64,000 nt of DNA from assembly GCA_014529385.2 (NCBI GenBank), contig CM043950.1, forward strand, positions 78,407,417 through 78,471,416, in the 5' to 3' direction. The stretch comes from Adiantum capillus-veneris (Eukaryota > Streptophyta > Polypodiopsida > Polypodiales > Pteridaceae). Both the position numbers and the translations under genes were made by a program. Shown in pieces: positions 41,592 to 53,073 of this stretch. The number at the start of each line of letters is the position of its first letter. Within the stretch, counting starts at the first letter, position 1. Below the pieces are notes generated by a model. It worked only from the letters and a program-made list of their open reading frames with translations, was not told the origin of the DNA and ran no database searches.

Positions 41592-42076
41592 GCAAAACAC
41601 CTTAGAGAGAGGAAAGCTTGGTGGGAAAAAATGCTAGAGACAGAAGGAATTGCCAGACACAAAAACGCTAGAGAGAAGAACGTTAGTGAGAGTGTTGGCC
41701 CAAATGTAGGAAGCTTTTCTCGTAACTGATATGCATAAAATACAAGGGGGAGGCCTTCCTATATAGGGAGGGCATAAAAATGCCCTACTCACAAGATATA
41801 CCCCACAACCTAGTAAATATATACCAAGCCTAATAAAATGTGTAAAGTCACTGAAGTGACATACTGTCCACATTTTATAAGGGAAAATATAGAACACTAG
41901 AGACTCCAACTCCGGGAAACCCTAGGAACAGGGGTCCTACCCCATACGAGCCTATTGGATCGGCAACACCGTGGCATGCTCCGTTGAGAAAGTACGCTTG
42001 CCTTAGGTACGATCATGCACAGCCACAGTACAACCCTCACTCCCTTACCTGCTCCTATGAGATATTGGAGCCACTA
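41592..42076. other. Continuation of copia-G debris and probable LTR of copia-H
   Basis: After the CGTTG repeat the text interrupted at 31824 resumes. From about 41700 the sequence contains TATATAGG and lies just downstream of the copia-H RNase H on the minus strand, so it may be that element's 3' LTR. No LTR border could be fixed. Confidence 0.4.
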
Positions 42077-42563
42077 TCAGGGATGGGGAACTGATCCAAG
42101 GGAGCTAGCACGAGAGGATATTGTCACTTGTGGTAGAGGTTTGGTGAAGATATCAACAGGATTGTCGGACGTCGTAACATACTCTAGCTGAATGGAGCCA
42201 TCCTTGATCTTCTCACGAACATAGTGGTAATATGCTTGGTCTATGCGCTGGGTTCTTTGCAATGGATATACAACTCTAGTTGTGGAAGTAGATTGTGGTC
42301 GTCTGTTGTGGCAATCCAATCTTAGAAAGTAGCCTCCGTAACCACACTGATTCACATGTAGCATTGCAAATAGCCCTATACTCCGCCTCTATGGATGATA
42401 AGGCAATTTTAAGCTGTTTCTTACTGCTCCATGGAACTCCTCTTGAGCCATGAGAAAAGTTGTGACGTGTAGTCGATGGTCTTCCATCTGGATCTCCACC
42501 CCAATCTGAATCACTCCATCCTTGAAGAATGAATGATCTTGGAGTCCTTATCTCCAGCCGCAT
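42077..42563 (-). pseudogene. Copia RNase H fragment (element H)
   Basis: The first frame (42563-42276) gives LQGWSDSDWGGDPDGRPSTT, GVPWSSKKQLKIALSSIEAE and YRAICNATCESVWLRRLL. The second frame (42364-42077) gives RTQRIDQAYYHYVREKIKDG, IQLEYVTTSDNP and VDIFTKPLP. Together they cover the copia RNase H from the SDSDWAG-like motif to the D(I/V)FTKPL end, with one frameshift at about 42290-42330. It belongs to a different copia lineage from copia-E and F, which end in DLLTKGLP. All upstream domains are missing. Confidence 0.88.
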
Positions 42564-42904
42564 AGCAAACGAGGATCATGCATCCTCGACTTAGTGTTGC
42601 AGGATACTCTCTTGTCTAGGACGGTTGAGGATATTTGATCACATACTAGTTCTTCAGACTCGACGACTCATCTGGATGCATGCATTAATGCATCATCTCA
42701 GACTTGGGGACAGTCAGCAGAAATGCGGCAATGAGCCCTTCCGTAGGGGGAGAGAGTTGCAGATCGTTTAGGATGCATATGCTGGTAGCTTGAGGAGTTT
42801 CTAGGAGATGGGTTTTTGGGTGAGCGCGAGATTGACACCAGAGAGACTCTTAGCCAAATTCAAACAGAGAAATCTGAACTCTCCTATCATGCATTGGTAT
42901 CGAT
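42564..42904. other. Spacer without recognised feature
   Basis: No gene, repeat or transposon border was recognised. ATGCATGCATTAATGCAT at 42676-42693 is a near-palindromic alternating run. Confidence 0.4.
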
Positions 42905-43165
42905 ATGGATACGAATAGAATGAATAAGGATTTCTTTGCACATTTCAGGGAGCATCTTGCGGGGACTCCTATTAGGGCCCTGCATGACTTTGCAGACAAA
43001 CTGCACATAGATCCTGACAAGGTCCTTGGCATAGCTTCAGATTATTTTGAGTTGGTGCCTCTTGTCTCGTGGGGTTTGGCCCGAGTCGTCCAAGACCTCC
43101 CCTCACGGGGCTCTTCGCTAACTTCAGGGAGAACTTCAGGGAGGCGAGTTACCTCGCCCTCCTGA
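42905..43165 (+). CDS. Unrecognised 86-codon frame, possibly transposon-derived
   Basis: The frame encodes MDTNRMNKDFFAHFREHLAG, then TPIRALHDFADKLHIDPDKV and LGIASDYFELV, a helical-looking, protein-like composition. The last 25 residues are low complexity and run towards the tandem array. It lies about 1 kb upstream of LINE-C on the same strand and could be a piece of that element's missing 5' part or of another transposon. No splice sites or promoter are evident. A chance frame is not excluded. Confidence 0.3.
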   Translation: MDTNRMNKDFFAHFREHLAGTPIRALHDFADKLHIDPDKVLGIASDYFELVPLVSWGLARVVQDLPSRGSSLTSGRTSGRRVTSPS

Positions 43166-43184
43166 AGTCCTCCAGAGACTTACC

Positions 43185-44095
43185 TTTAGCCCCGGTAGAG
43201 GGCGTAATGCGTTCAATATCCAGCCTACAAGTGACAAGTTTGTAGGCTGGATCCTCACGGGAAGGGAGTTACCCCATCCGTGAGATGTTCATACCTTTAG
43301 CCCAGGTAGAGGGCGTAATGCGTTCAATATCCAGTCTACAAGTGACAAGTTTGTATGCTGGATCCTCACGGGAAGGGAGTTACCCCATCCGTGCGATGTT
43401 CTTACCTTTAGCCCAGGTAGAAGGCGTAATGCGTTCAATATCCATCCTACAAGTGACAAGTTTGCAGGCTGGGTCCTCACGGGAAGGGAGTTACCCCATC
43501 TATAAGATGTTCTTACCTTTAGCCAAGGTAGAAGGCGTAATGCGTTCAATATCCATCCTACAAGTGACAAGTTTGCAGGCTGGGTCCTCACGGGAAGGGA
43601 GTTATCCCATCCGTAAGATGTTCTTACCTTTAGCCCAGGTAAAGGGTGTAATGCGTTCAATATCCAACCTACAAGTGACAAGTTTGTATGGTGGACCCTC
43701 ACGGGAAGGGAGTTACCCCATCCGTAACATGTTCTTACCTTTAGCCCAGGTAGAAGGCGTAATGCGTTCAATATCCATCCTGCAAGTGACAAGTTTGTAG
43801 GTTGGGTCCTCACGGGAAGGGAGTTACCCCATCTGTAAGATGTTCTTACCTTTAGCCCAGGTAGAGGGCATAGTACGTTCAATACCCTTGGGAGAACCCT
43901 TGGGTGTAATGCATTCAATATCCATCCTGCAAGTGACAAGTTTGTAGGCTGGGTCCTCACGGGAAGGGAGTTACCCCATCTGTAAGATGTTCTTACCTTT
44001 AGCCCAGCTAGAGGGCGTAGTACGTTCAATACCCTTGGGAGAACCCTTGGGTGTAATGCGTTCAAAACCTACAAGCTTGTAGGCTAAATCTTCAC
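43185..44095. repeat. 111-bp tandem array, about eight units, open on both strands
   Basis: GCGTTCAATATCC recurs at 43209, 43320, 43431, 43542, 43653 and 43764, a strict 111-bp period. The last two units are longer (about 147 bp) because a 36-bp piece containing CTTGGGAGAACCCTTGGGTG was inserted in each. 111 is a multiple of three, so a 37-residue repeat is open on plus (43285-43800, LAQVEGVMRSISILQVTSL) and on minus (43289-44065, VGWILNALRLLPGLKVRTS). There is no start context or domain that would make it a gene. A minisatellite is the simplest reading. Confidence 0.92.
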
Positions 44096-44195
44096 GGGCT
44101 GGGCGTCGCCCATCCGCTAGAAGATCCCTAAGAGGCAATGGAGAGTTCTTGGTTAGAATCCAGTCCTGCCACGTGGAGGCGACTCTCCGTAGGAT

Positions 44196-46102
44196 GTGGT
44201 CAAGCTTCTCAACAATACAGTACAGAGGGGGATAGATTTGTCAGACCACTGGCCACTAGTGTGCCACCTACACTCTGTGGATTCGGGAGTAGCAGCCAAA
44301 GCTACTTTGCCGTCCGTACCGAAATTGGATGCATGTAAGATGGATGTGAATTTCAGACTATTTCTCGATGACAATCGGTGGAATACTCTGTTGCACCTCG
44401 AGCATGAGGATGGACGTGCGATCCAACAGTGTTATGACAAGTTTGTCTCCATTGCTACATCCATTGCCAGAGAGGCAGGAGCTCTTTCTACGAAGCCCCC
44501 GCCGAGGCCAAGGTCAGGTTGTCGACTCGAACCTCGGGCTCGGAGACTCATTAATGCGCACCGGAAAGCCTGGAATAGGGTGAGAACCAAAACTTCGAAC
44601 TCTAGGGTTGGCCGGCAGGCGATTAGGGAGTACAAGGCAATAGCACTTCGTGCGAAGGCCGCTGTCCGTGACAGTAACCGAAGATCCTTCGAGCGCTTCG
44701 TGGAAAAAGGGAATGAGCTCTTGAGGGAGGGTCAAATGAAGAAATTCTTTACCCACCTCAAGAAAATTGTTGGGAAGGGGCAAGGAACTATTGCCAATCA
44801 ACCTTTGAACGCAAATGGGGAGCTAGTAATGGAACCAGAGAGGAAATTACAAGTATGGGAGGGCCACTACTCCAGGATCTTCGCCGATACGGACGGTACC
44901 AGCAAGGATCCTCTTGCTTGGTATGACAAACACGTGCGCATTTGAAGAGACACAAGGTAGCTGGAGGTGACGGGTTATGACCCGAATTCTTTAAGCTGCT
45001 TGTGAAAGATAAGGGGCTTAGGTCGGATCTGCGTAAGCCACGATCGGAGATGGGCAAGGCTTACTTGCACATGATTGAGGGGATTTACGATACCGGAGAC
45101 ATCCCGATCGGCGCTAGCGATGCAGTGATTGTGTCAATTCCCAAGAAGGGCGATTTGACCAACACTGATAACTACCGCGGGATCGCGTTAATCTCCGTTG
45201 CCATAAAAGTCCTCACTACGGTCTTGATTAGGTGGATCACTAAGCTACTTGAAAAGAGAAATTTCTTCAATCCCGGCCAAGCAGGCTTCCGTACTAATGA
45301 GGAATGCATAGGGCAAGTCGCTTGTCTGAAAGAGATCGTGAAACTCCGTCACAAGGATGGGAAACCAACTTATGCGGCCTACATTGATTTCAAGAAGGCA
45401 TACGACACAGTACCGCACGAGGCGTTGTTCCTAAAGCTCGCTGCGGCTGGCCTGCAAGTTCGAGCACTTAGATTCTTCCAAGCGCTCTACAGGTCCACCT
45501 CTATTAAAGTCCGACATATGGATCAACTATCGGATTCGATTCCGGTGCAGCGGGGAGTCCGCCAAGGATGCCCGAGATCGCCCTGTCTATTCAATATATA
45601 CATCCATGATATTTTAGACGCAGATGGGGAAACATGTGGCCTGGAAGTACCTAACCTCCTCAAGAGAATAAAAGGACTCCTTTTTGCCGACGACCTGGTT
45701 CTACTTGCTGACTCTTCTGAAAGCCTACAAACGAGCCTTGACAAGGTAAGTGAATGGGCAAAGACCTGGGGCATGACCTTTGGAATTGACAAATGCATGG
45801 TCACGGTGTTCCACGGCGACCTGCAAGATCTCTCTATGAGGATCTTTACTTTGGGTGGTGAGATGGTTGAAGTAGGTGAAACGTACAGATACCTTGGCAT
45901 CGACGTTGACTCGACCTTTTTCATTGAACGTATCGTTAAAGAGCGAGCGGACAAGGGGAGGAAAAGTCTCTTCGCATGTCAACACCTACCGGCGAACCGA
46001 GCCATCCCTATCTGGTCTCGACTGACTGTTTTTAAGGCGTGTGTATATCCAGTGATTTGTTATGGCGCGGAAATTATGGGGGCCCATGACCAGCGTGTCC
46101 TT
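44196..46102 (+). pseudogene. LINE-C ORF2, endonuclease end and reverse transcriptase
   Basis: The frame opens in the last part of the endonuclease (VKLLNNTVQRG, LSDHWPLVCHL with the catalytic SDH) and continues through an Arg-rich linker to 44945. A frameshift and a stop at about 44980 lie in the RT-0 motif (KVAGGDGL.PEFFKLL). The RT then runs open from 45002 with VIVSIPKKGDLTNTDNYRGI, NPGQAGFRTNEECIGQ, AYIDFKKAYDTVPHEALF, RGVRQGCPRSPCLFNIY and GLLFADDLVLLAD (FADD). The thumb region extends to GAHDQRV, where copia-E begins. The catalytic residues are intact. No ORF1 was identified upstream. Confidence 0.92.
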
Positions 46103-46294
46103 TGAAGGAGTACGAGCGGAAGTGCGACGCGAGAGAGAGTGCGAGAAGAAAAGCACGACGATATGGTGAACTCGCTCTACTGTAATGTGTAGAGCATAGT
46201 GAGTTCTTATTAGGTTTTCACAAAAGAATATGTGTACATACCTGGTGGCCCGCCCACTTACCTGGGCGACCACATTGGGCTTTATACCCCAACA
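46103..46294 (-). repeat. 3' LTR of copia-E
   Basis: 192 bp. The adjacent minus-strand polypurine tract AAGTGGGAGGT lies at 46296-46306. Confidence 0.93.
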
Positions 46295-46383
46295 ACCTCC
46301 CACTTAAAGTCCAATGTGGTACTTTAAGTGTGAGAGAAGCTACTATACAAGCTAATATACAAGAGATGTAGAGAAGTGATGTA

Positions 46384-49300
46384 CTACCCTACACCTAACT
46401 GCTTACGAGAATGCGCAAAGCTCTCTGAGGGAAGTCCTTTTGTAAGTAGATCAACAGGATTTTCTGTGGTGTGAACTTTGACAAGCTGAAGTTGCTTATC
46501 CTCGAGCATTTCCCTGATGAAATGATACTTCACATCCACATGCTTTGTCTTTGAGTGATAAACTAGATTGCGAGCCAATTGTATAGCACTTTGACTATCA
46601 CAATATAACACAGGCATCTCTTCTTTGATTCCCAAATCTGTTACTAGCCGATTAAGCCAAATTGATTCATTGCATGCCTCTGATGTTGCAACATATTCAG
46701 CCTCTGTAGTAGATTGAGTAACACAATCTTGTAATCTAGAACGCCATGATACTGCTCCACCAGCCAATGTAAAGACATACCCTGACGTAGACCTTCGGTT
46801 GTCTAAGTCACCTGCATAATCTGAGTCTGTAAAACCCTTTACACTTAGCTCCTGACTCCCATAGCATATGCGCATACTCTTTGTAGCTTTCAGGTATCTC
46901 AATATTCCTTTCACTGCCTCCCAATGTTTCTTGCCTGGGTTTGACATGTATCAACTTACTACTCCCACTGCAAATGCAATGTCTAGGCGAGTAGCAATCA
47001 TTGCATACATCAAACTACCCACTGCAGATGCATATGGAATCTTATCCATTTTAGCCTGTTCTTCCTCAGACACAGGACAATCTTGTTTGCTAAGTTTCAC
47101 ATATGGTGGCAATGGAACACTCAATGCCTTTCCCTTCTCCATATTGAAACGTTGCAAAACCTTGTCAATATACTTTGTTTGAGATAACCAAATCAACTTC
47201 TTTGATCTGTCTCTCTCAATGCGCATACCAAGTATATGACTTGCCTCACCCATGTCTTTCATGTCAAACGATTTTGCCATCTTTGACTTCAAAGCTGAAA
47301 TTTCTTCCAAGTGCTTGCCAACAATCAACATGTCATCCACATACAAAATAAGGATCAGCCAACTGCCATCCTTAGCCTTCTTTGTATATAGACAGTGATC
47401 GAACTCACTACGTTTGTAGCCTTGAGAAAGCATAAACTTGTGGAACTTATGGTACCATGCCCTCGGTGATTTTTTAAAGCCATAAAGACTCTTTAACAAC
47501 TGGCACACCAAATCTTCCTTGCCTTTCTCAACAAACCCTTCTGGCTGCTGCATGTAAATTTCCACATCTAAATCACCATGCAAGAACACTGTCTTGACAT
47601 CCATTTGGTGCAACACCAAATCTAATATGGCAACCAATGCAAGAAAGCATCTCAATGTAGTCATCTTGACCACCGGAGAGAAGACTTCATCAAAGTCAAT
47701 GCCTTGTTCTTGCTTTAAGCCCTTGGCAACAAGCCTTGCTTTGTACTTTGGCTGACTATCATGAGCGGTGATCTTATACCTGTAAACCCATTTACAAGGT
47801 AGAGCCTTTTTGCCCTGTCGTAATTTAACTAGCTTCCATGTCTGGTTTTTATGCAGAGCTGTCATCTTTGACTGCATGGCCAATTGCCAATTCCCAATTC
47901 CCGGAGTCCTTCGTTTGCACTGCTTCCTTGTAACATGAAGGCTCACTGCAATCAGTCAACATGACATAGTTCATAGATGGAACAAACCGATCAGGAGGTC
48001 GCGCGATACGTCCAGATCTACGCAAAATAGGTGGCTCAGGCTCAGCCACAACATGTGGTTCCAATCTATCCTATCCTTGCTCCTCTTGAGCCCTGACATT
48101 TTGTCTTGCACGTGCAGGTCCATCTTCTTGGAAGACAACTCTTCTAATCTCCTCAACCCTCTCTGGTTTAGAATGATATTTGGCTTCATTAAAGTGAACA
48201 TCATTGCTGCGGATAACCTTTCTGGATTCGGGATCCCAAAGTCTGTACCCCATCTCACCAGAATTACCATAGCCTAGAAAGATGTACTTTCTACTCTTTC
48301 GCTCAAGTTTGTTTCTAAATTCCTTTGCAACATGAGTATATGCCTCAACCAAAGACTCTGAGATGCTTGTACGAGGGCACCTTGCCTGACCATACCATCT
48401 CTGCCACTAAATCCTTCTGCAAAACCTTGCTAGGAGATCTATTTATAAGATGAACAGCTGCTGATACAGCTTCAGCCCAAAACCCATTTGGCAGTTGTGC
48501 ATTAGACAACATACTTCTGACCTTCTCTTGTATGGTCCTATTCATCCTCTCAGCAACACCATTTTGAGGAGGATTGTAAGGAGCAGTAAGTTCACGTTTT
48601 ATACCTTTTGACTCACAAAAGTCCTGAAAGGCCTTTGAAACATACTCTCCACCATTGTCAGTGCGTAAGCATTTAAGCTTCTTGCCACTCTGATTCTCCA
48701 CAAGTGTCACAAACGTTTTGAAAACACTAAACGCTTCATCCTTGTGCTTGAGAAAGTAAACCCATACTTTCCTCGAGTAATCATCTATAAATGTCATAAA
48801 GTAAGAAGCTCCCCTTAGAGATAGGTTAGGCATAGGTCCACACAAATCACTATGAACAAGTGCCAACTGTGTATCTTTTTTACTGCTTCTATGCTTATGT
48901 GGCTGCTGTGTTTGCTTACCATACAGACAATGTTCACAGAGTTCAAAATCATTAAATGACAAGTCAGGCAAATAACCAGAACGAGACAAGATTTCCATTC
49001 CCTTCTTGGACATATGTCCTAATCGGCTATGCCACAAAGAAACGTTCAGCTGCTCGGTTACATTGATTACATTTTTAGAGACATTTGATACATAAATCAT
49101 GTAAAGTCCTCCAGACTTTACTCCATGTGCTACTGTCATAGAACCCTTGGATGTCTTCCACATGTTCTGTCCAAAAGTGGTGACGTAGCCAGCATCATCA
49201 AGTAAACTTGTGTTGATCAAGCTCTTTGTAATTGCGGGAACATGTCTCACATTCTTCAACGTGAAAGAAGAGCCATTTTGAAACTTCAATTGAACATCTC

Positions 49301-50369
49301 CAACACCTAAGATCTCACATGTCTGCCCATTGCCTAGCCGAACATGATCTTTAGTGGTCACATAAGAAGTAAACCACTCCTTGTTTGGAGACACATGAAG
49401 TGATGCCCCTGAGTCTATAATCCAGTCACTCAGTGCATTTCCATCAGATGCTGTAAGAAGAGCTGAGTCCATTGTATTCTTCAAGAAGTAGATGTCTCCT
49501 GACACTAGACTGTCATCCTCTGCAACAGTGTTTGTCACATTTATTTCTTGAATCTTCACTGAGGACTTGTTCTTCTCACCATGGTCTTCTGCTTTCTCTT
49601 TGCCTTTTTCTGCTTTCCATTCTCTGCAGTCTCTTTTCATGTGACCCTTCTTGCCACAATGGTAGCATTCTATGTCACTCTTGCCTTTAGCATTGCGGGA
49701 CTTGCTACGAGACTGATCCCTCTTTCCACCTTTGTACTTTTCTTTGGTCCTTCCCCTGACAACTAAGGCTGTTCCTTTGCCTTTGTCCATTGTCTTTCTG
49801 TTGGTTTCTTCAGTAAGCAGAATGCCTTCTACACCTGCTATGGTCAAACCATCTGAAGGTGCAGAATTACTCAAAGCTGTGCGAAAAGTGTCCCAACTTT
49901 CCGGCAATGTGATTAACAGGAACATAGCTCTAACAGGTTCATCAAACTTGACACCTTGAGCTGACAACTGACTGTAGATGGTGTTGAATTCATTCAGATG
50001 ATTGGACATAGCTGTCCCTTCTTTCATCTTCAAGTCAACAAGCTTCTTAAGCCAGTATACCTGTGAAGCTGCACTCTGCTTCTCATAAAGATCACTCAGC
50101 TTTGTCCATGCTCGATAAGCCGACATCTCGTCTGCCAGATTGAAGTAAACGCTTTCTGCCAAAGTCAGCATAATGGTAGAAAGTGCCAATTCATCCATTT
50201 CGCTCCATTCATCCTCGTCCATATCTTGTGGTTTTATCCCCTTGAGCTTTATAGGTTTTATCTGCTTCTTTTGTACCAACACATGCCAAATCTGCTTCTT
50301 CCACAATGGGAAATTGGTTCCATCCAGCTTCTTGATATTGTAAAGAGCAGTGTCTTGTGATCCAGCCAT
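46384..50369 (-). pseudogene. Copia-E gag-pol polyprotein, disabled
   Basis: The ATG at 50369 gives MAGSQDTALYNIKKLDGTNF. The Gag core is followed by a CCHC knuckle CYHCGKKGHMKRDC (235-248). The protease has WIIDSGASLHVSP with Asp at about 319. Integrase has HSRLGHM...CEHCLYGK, HSDLCGP, RTDNGGEY and NGVAERMNRT (Asp, Asp, Glu all present). The first frame ends at 48345 by a frameshift after LRVFG. The next (to about 47890) carries FLGYGNSGEMGYRLWDP and RRSGRIARPPDRF, and shifts at a 7-bp AATTGGC duplication. The RT frame has KWVYRYKI, FSPVVKMTTLR and LYVDDMLIVGK. An in-frame TGA at about 46949 precedes RNase H (SDYAGDLDNRRSTSGY, ENPVDLLTKGLP). Confidence 0.95.
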
Positions 50370-51456
50370 AGCTACGCTTCACAGTAGTTTACTTTCCTGG
50401 GAAAAATTCGACAGAGTTTCCCCTGTAAATTGTCCTCTGAACCAATATCAACTTGTCAAATGAACCAAGAAAGCTTCAGATTCTACAAAAATTTCGGCAG
50501 AGTCTCCTTTGTAAAATGGCTCTGGTGTACTAAAAAAGCAGACCAAAAACAGCTCAAAAAACACTGTCTCTCTGACACTGTAAGCTGCGGGTAAACCTGT
50601 CCTGCACCTGTACTGTCTCTCACTGTCCTGTCACACTGTCCTGTAAGCATAGACTGCGACAATGCCTCAACGGCAGTAAAGCAAAGATGCAATCCCAACT
50701 GTCTAACTCACAGTCAATACATCCTAGCTACCTATCTAAGGGTGCTCGATGGATCGCTCCAAGACCTGTATCACCGAAAGGATCTCAACATTCGAGAATC
50801 CCCCAGCTCAATAAAACCTCACTCGACCCTCAACAAAGGCTACAGTAAATCTGACAGTACATAGACTTCCCACAAAGTCATACATCCACAAATTTCCCAC
50901 TGTATGTTGTAACCGCTGCGGCGGTTGTTTGCTGCGTGACTCACAGCCAACAAACCCTCAACAGACATACATCATCTCTGACAATACATCCCATGTGGAA
51001 GTACCTGCAATGTCAGGATGAAATCTGGAATATCAAGCAGCAAACACAAGCTACCTGATGAATTGGTGGATGTCGCCTAGAGTTTGTGTGTAGGTGCGCT
51101 CGTGTCGTATGTGACACGCCTCCAAGAATTGTAAGCCGTCCTTCGTTGTGTAGATAGCCACAAATTAGCACTCTGGAAGTGCAGATATCCTCAGCACTTG
51201 CAGTCGTAGGCCGAAACCCCAAATTTGCAGAGTCGGATCTGCACCCGCCTAGACCACGGAGTCGAAAATGGCCTGCGCAGATCTTTGTCGAAGCCGAACG
51301 GTGGCCGAGATGATCACAAAATGAAATTTTGAGAACACCGAGGCCTTCGGGCTCACCCATAGGAATTGGGGCCGTGTCTTCGCCTGTCGAATCTCACTCC
51401 AATCTGAGCAGGTGACTCTGGCTACCTGCAAATGCATCCCCGAGCCTCGATCTGAG
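50370..51456 (-). other. Untranslated leader of copia-E
   Basis: About 1.1 kb between the primer site and the gag start, with CTGTC-rich words at 50565-50650. No open frame with a recognised product; short frames overlap on both strands. Confidence 0.6.
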
Positions 51457-51467
51457 CTCTGATACCA
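51457..51467 (-). other. tRNA-iMet primer-binding site of copia-E
   Basis: The minus strand reads TGGTATCAGAG two bases after the 5' LTR. Confidence 0.9.
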
Positions 51468-51469
51468 GT

Positions 51470-51661
51470 TGAAGGAGTACGAGCGGAAGTGCGACGCTAG
51501 AGAGAGTGCGAGAAGAAGAGCACGATGATATGGTGAACTCTCTCTACTGTAATGTGTAGAGCATAGTGAGTTCTTATTAGGTTTTCACAAAAGAATATGT
51601 GTACATACCTGGCGGCCCGCCCACTTACCTGGGCGACCACATTAGGCTTTATACCCCAACA
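51470..51661 (-). repeat. 5' LTR of copia-E
   Basis: 192 bp, about 3% different from the 3' LTR. Confidence 0.93.
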
Positions 51662-52495
51662 TCCTTCACTCTCTGCAGCGCCTCGTCGCCACGGGATGCG
51701 AATGTTACTCGGAAAGGGAGCAAGGTCAACCTCTGTAGGGACGGCAACTCTCCATCACGAGTTTAACATACCACCTGTACCTGCCTTTTGTGGGGGACAA
51801 CGAGCACGGGCTTTTGACAAGTACCGCTCGGTTTCATCTACTTGGATAGGCTCCTTGGTAAACAAGAAGCCTAAGAACCAACCGTTCAAGAAGCCAAAGA
51901 GAAGTGGACTTGGACGACAAGAACCGAGAATTGGATGAATAAATATATCCCAGTGGCTGACTTCAGCTCAATACGCTACCACGCATGGGACAAGTGGGAC
52001 GAGAGGCATTCGTGCCTGGCGTTGGAGCCCTATAAGGAGGCCGGCTATGAACAAACACGTGGATACTTGCTGCAGCTCAATAGGAGCACTTTAGTCAATA
52101 GAAAGGAGGAGAGAATGCTGGCTCTCGCGAGAGTAGGTGGGCTAAAACCAGCTGATAGTTATATGCGCGGACACAGCATTTGCACGCTGTGCTCCCAGTT
52201 AGAGGGTCGTTCGCTTTCGCATTTGCTAACGAGGTGTCCGGTGGCAGATGATTCTATGGGGCGTTGGCTAGACCGATTCAACTCCACCTTCAACGCACTC
52301 GACCCTTCGTTGGACCCTGAAGAAAGGACCGTTATCCTCCTTGGTGGGGAGGCTCACGGGAAGCGGTTGCCCTTCTGGGTACGCCGTGATCCGCACTCGA
52401 GGGACGGAACTACAGGGCACGTGCCTGTGGCGAAGTTCCTCGGTGAAGTTGTACCCCGGTATTTAGGTGCTCTGCATAGGCGGATGGGGAGATAA
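51662..52495 (+). pseudogene. LINE-C ORF2, C-terminal part after the copia-E insertion
   Basis: The reading frame of the RT resumes (LHSLQRLVATGCECYSEREQ) for about 20 codons, then moves to another frame (HHEFNIPPVPAFCGGQRARA) and again near 51935. The last frame (51935-52495, 186 codons) contains YLLQLNRSTLVNRKEERMLA, then a zinc finger CTLCSQLEGRSLSHLLTRC (C-x2-C-x9-H-x4-C), then FLGEVVPRYLGALHRRMGR before the stop. Such C-terminal fingers are common in LINE ORF2 proteins and take part in nucleic-acid binding. Confidence 0.85.
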
Positions 52496-53073
52496 TGCTC
52501 CCCTTCCTATGCCGTTATTTGATTCCGATCCCTTCCGGGGGAAATTACGTAATTCTCCCGAAGCGAAGCCAGATGAGCTACGAGAGCACCCAACTGCCAT
52601 TCCCCCCCGGGGGGTTCAACTTCACCTAAAAGGGGTTGGGAAATGCATAATGGGGGACATTACCAGCCTCAACGGACGCCACCTGTGAGCCGACGCCCTT
52701 CCAAGCGGGTATGGCATTTCCTAGGGGAAAACCGTCGGGTTTCAAAGGCAGTTTAGTGAGGTGAGCGATAAGTTACCTGGAGGAGGCAACTCCAAAGGGA
52801 AGACCGAAGCAAGTCCCGCAGTACCTCGGCCTCTGAACAGAGGTACTTGGTCGCTGTCACGCCCACCGAAATGGGTCTCTCAAGGGAATAGTCATCGCCC
52901 TAAGAGTGTAGATAATTCTGGCCTCCCGAGTCCAGAGGAAACTAGTGACAAAAGCGTCTGCCTTCGGTTTCTCGGGGCATAGTCCTGGTCGTTCTTCTTG
53001 TCCACTTTTACGGTGGATAAGGGGAGCGGCCGGGCTTGCCCCGCCCGACTCCGAAAACAAAACAAAACAAAAA
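52496..53073 (+). other. 3' UTR and tail of LINE-C
   Basis: GC-rich, non-coding text follows the ORF2 stop and ends in an AAAAC-repeat tail (about 53055-53073). LINE-B text begins a few bases further on. I could not match a target duplication to the unknown 5' end. Confidence 0.7.

Larger units (their letters stand above)
46103..51661 (-). mobile_element. Complete Ty1/copia element E, 5559 bp
   Basis: 192-bp LTRs (46103-46294 and 51470-51661) run TGAAGGAGTACG...ACCCCAACA. They are flanked by TCCTT at 46098-46102 and 51662-51666 and differ at about six positions (3%). A tRNA-iMet primer site and a polypurine tract are in place for minus-strand expression. The coding region has all domains but at least three disablements. 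The long leader (50370-51469) has no recognised product. Confidence 0.96.
44100..53073 (+). mobile_element. LINE-C, 5'-truncated non-LTR retrotransposon split by copia-E
   Basis: The 5' piece (to 46102) holds the end of an endonuclease, a linker and the RT. The 3' piece (51662 to about 53073) holds the C-terminal zinc-finger region, a GC-rich 3' UTR and an AAAAC-repeat tail. The two pieces join in the same reading frame when copia-E and one TCCTT are removed. Codon and base composition are GC-richer than LINE-A. The RT text (SDAVIVSIPKKGDLTNTDNY) differs clearly from LINE-A and B, so it is a separate lineage. Confidence 0.88.

Noticed and set aside
43285-44065. 37-residue repeat protein encoded by the tandem array
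   Set aside because: Both strands are equally open and there is no flanking gene structure. Listed as a minisatellite; kept only as a finding to test.
43185-44095. CRISPR array
   Set aside because: Units are 111 bp, contiguous and wholly similar, with no repeat/spacer alternation, and the window is a plant nuclear genome.
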